Source of the DNA: Gammaproteobacteria bacterium
GTDB lineage: Bacteria > Pseudomonadota > Gammaproteobacteria > Enterobacterales > GCA-2746155
Length of the DNA: 6,867 bases
Assembly: GCA_024206355.1 (NCBI GenBank)
Contig: JAAGZM010000084.1
Span: 1 to 6,867, forward strand
Reading direction: 5' to 3'
In this document: one piece after another, positions 6,780 to 6,867 of the stretch
How positions within the stretch are numbered: the first letter of the stretch is position 1
Layout of the letters: every line of letters starts with the position of its first letter
The notes under the pieces: generated by a model
Told to the model about the DNA's origin: nothing
What the model saw: the letters and a program-made list of their open reading frames with translations, nothing else
Database searches by the model: none
Program-made: the position numbers and the translations under genes

Positions 6780-6867
6780 TCAGTTGACCGGCTCTGACTT
6801 ATGGTTCATTACTTTCATTAAAGTCGACATAGTAATAAACAGCACGGCAATTGAAATGATCAATACA
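6780..6867 (-). CDS. Probable C-terminal end of a membrane protein (5' part outside window)
   Basis: On the - strand a frame enters from the right edge and runs 28 codons to TGA (6780-6782). It reads a hydrophobic stretch VLIISIAVLFITM followed by a polar, positively charged tail ending HKSEPVN, which is what the last transmembrane helix and cytoplasmic tail of an inner-membrane protein look like. It would lie upstream of, and in the same direction as, the DUF4202 gene, 232 bases away. The fragment is too short to assign a family. Other frames also stay open here (22 codons on the - strand, 29 on the + strand from 6781), so the call rests mainly on the hydrophobic pattern. Confidence 0.4.
   Translation of the reverse strand, partial: VLIISIAVLFITMSTLMKVMNHKSEPVN

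Noticed and set aside
6751..6780. ATCCT/AGGAT cluster as a rho-independent terminator
   Set aside because: Stems are only five pairs with one- or five-base loops and low GC, and no T-run follows directly.
6726..6797. Small + strand frame of 23 codons (starts MTENNKN)
   Set aside because: No ribosome binding site, very short, and it runs into the likely coding end of the opposite-strand membrane protein.

Overview
The window looks like an ordinary chromosomal stretch from an AT-leaning, probably marine or aquatic gammaproteobacterium. This is inferred from gene content: a full-length FadH with the enteric-type layout, a zinc-ribbon thioredoxin 2, a DmdC/FadE-type acyl-CoA dehydrogenase, a DUF4202 protein, and a sensor kinase resembling the one from proteobacterial dedicated sortase systems. 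No species can be named. There are no insertion sequences, CRISPR arrays, tRNA/rRNA genes or phage genes, and every complete gene is intact.

Layout. (1) Bases 1-918, + strand: C-terminal part of a membrane histidine kinase (TM helix, HAMP, HisKA, HATPase). Its sensor region lies left of the window. (2) Bases 926-5208, - strand: a tight three-gene unit transcribed fadH, then acyl-CoA dehydrogenase, then trxC, with gaps of only 20 and 21 bases. It meets the kinase tail to tail with 7 bases between stop codons. (3) Bases 5209-5324: the divergent control region between fadH and a TetR-family regulator. It holds a good sigma-70-type promoter facing fadH and a 10-base direct repeat that is a candidate operator. 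(4) Bases 5325-5933, + strand: the TetR regulator. (5) Bases 5930-6547, - strand: a DUF4202 protein whose stop codon overlaps that of the regulator within a shared TTAA. (6) Bases 6548-6779: AT-rich intergenic DNA with no convincing gene. (7) Bases 6780-6867, - strand: probably the last 28 codons of a membrane protein cut by the window edge.

Working model. The TetR protein probably controls the divergent operon. FadH reduces 2,4-dienoyl-CoA formed when unsaturated fatty acids are degraded, and the acyl-CoA dehydrogenase introduces the alpha-beta double bond. Thioredoxin 2 is a less usual third member and may support thiol redox balance. The most interesting items are the repeat-bearing control region, the trxC/beta-oxidation linkage, and the left-edge kinase that hints at a sortase locus just outside the window. 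I found no clearly new system inside the window.
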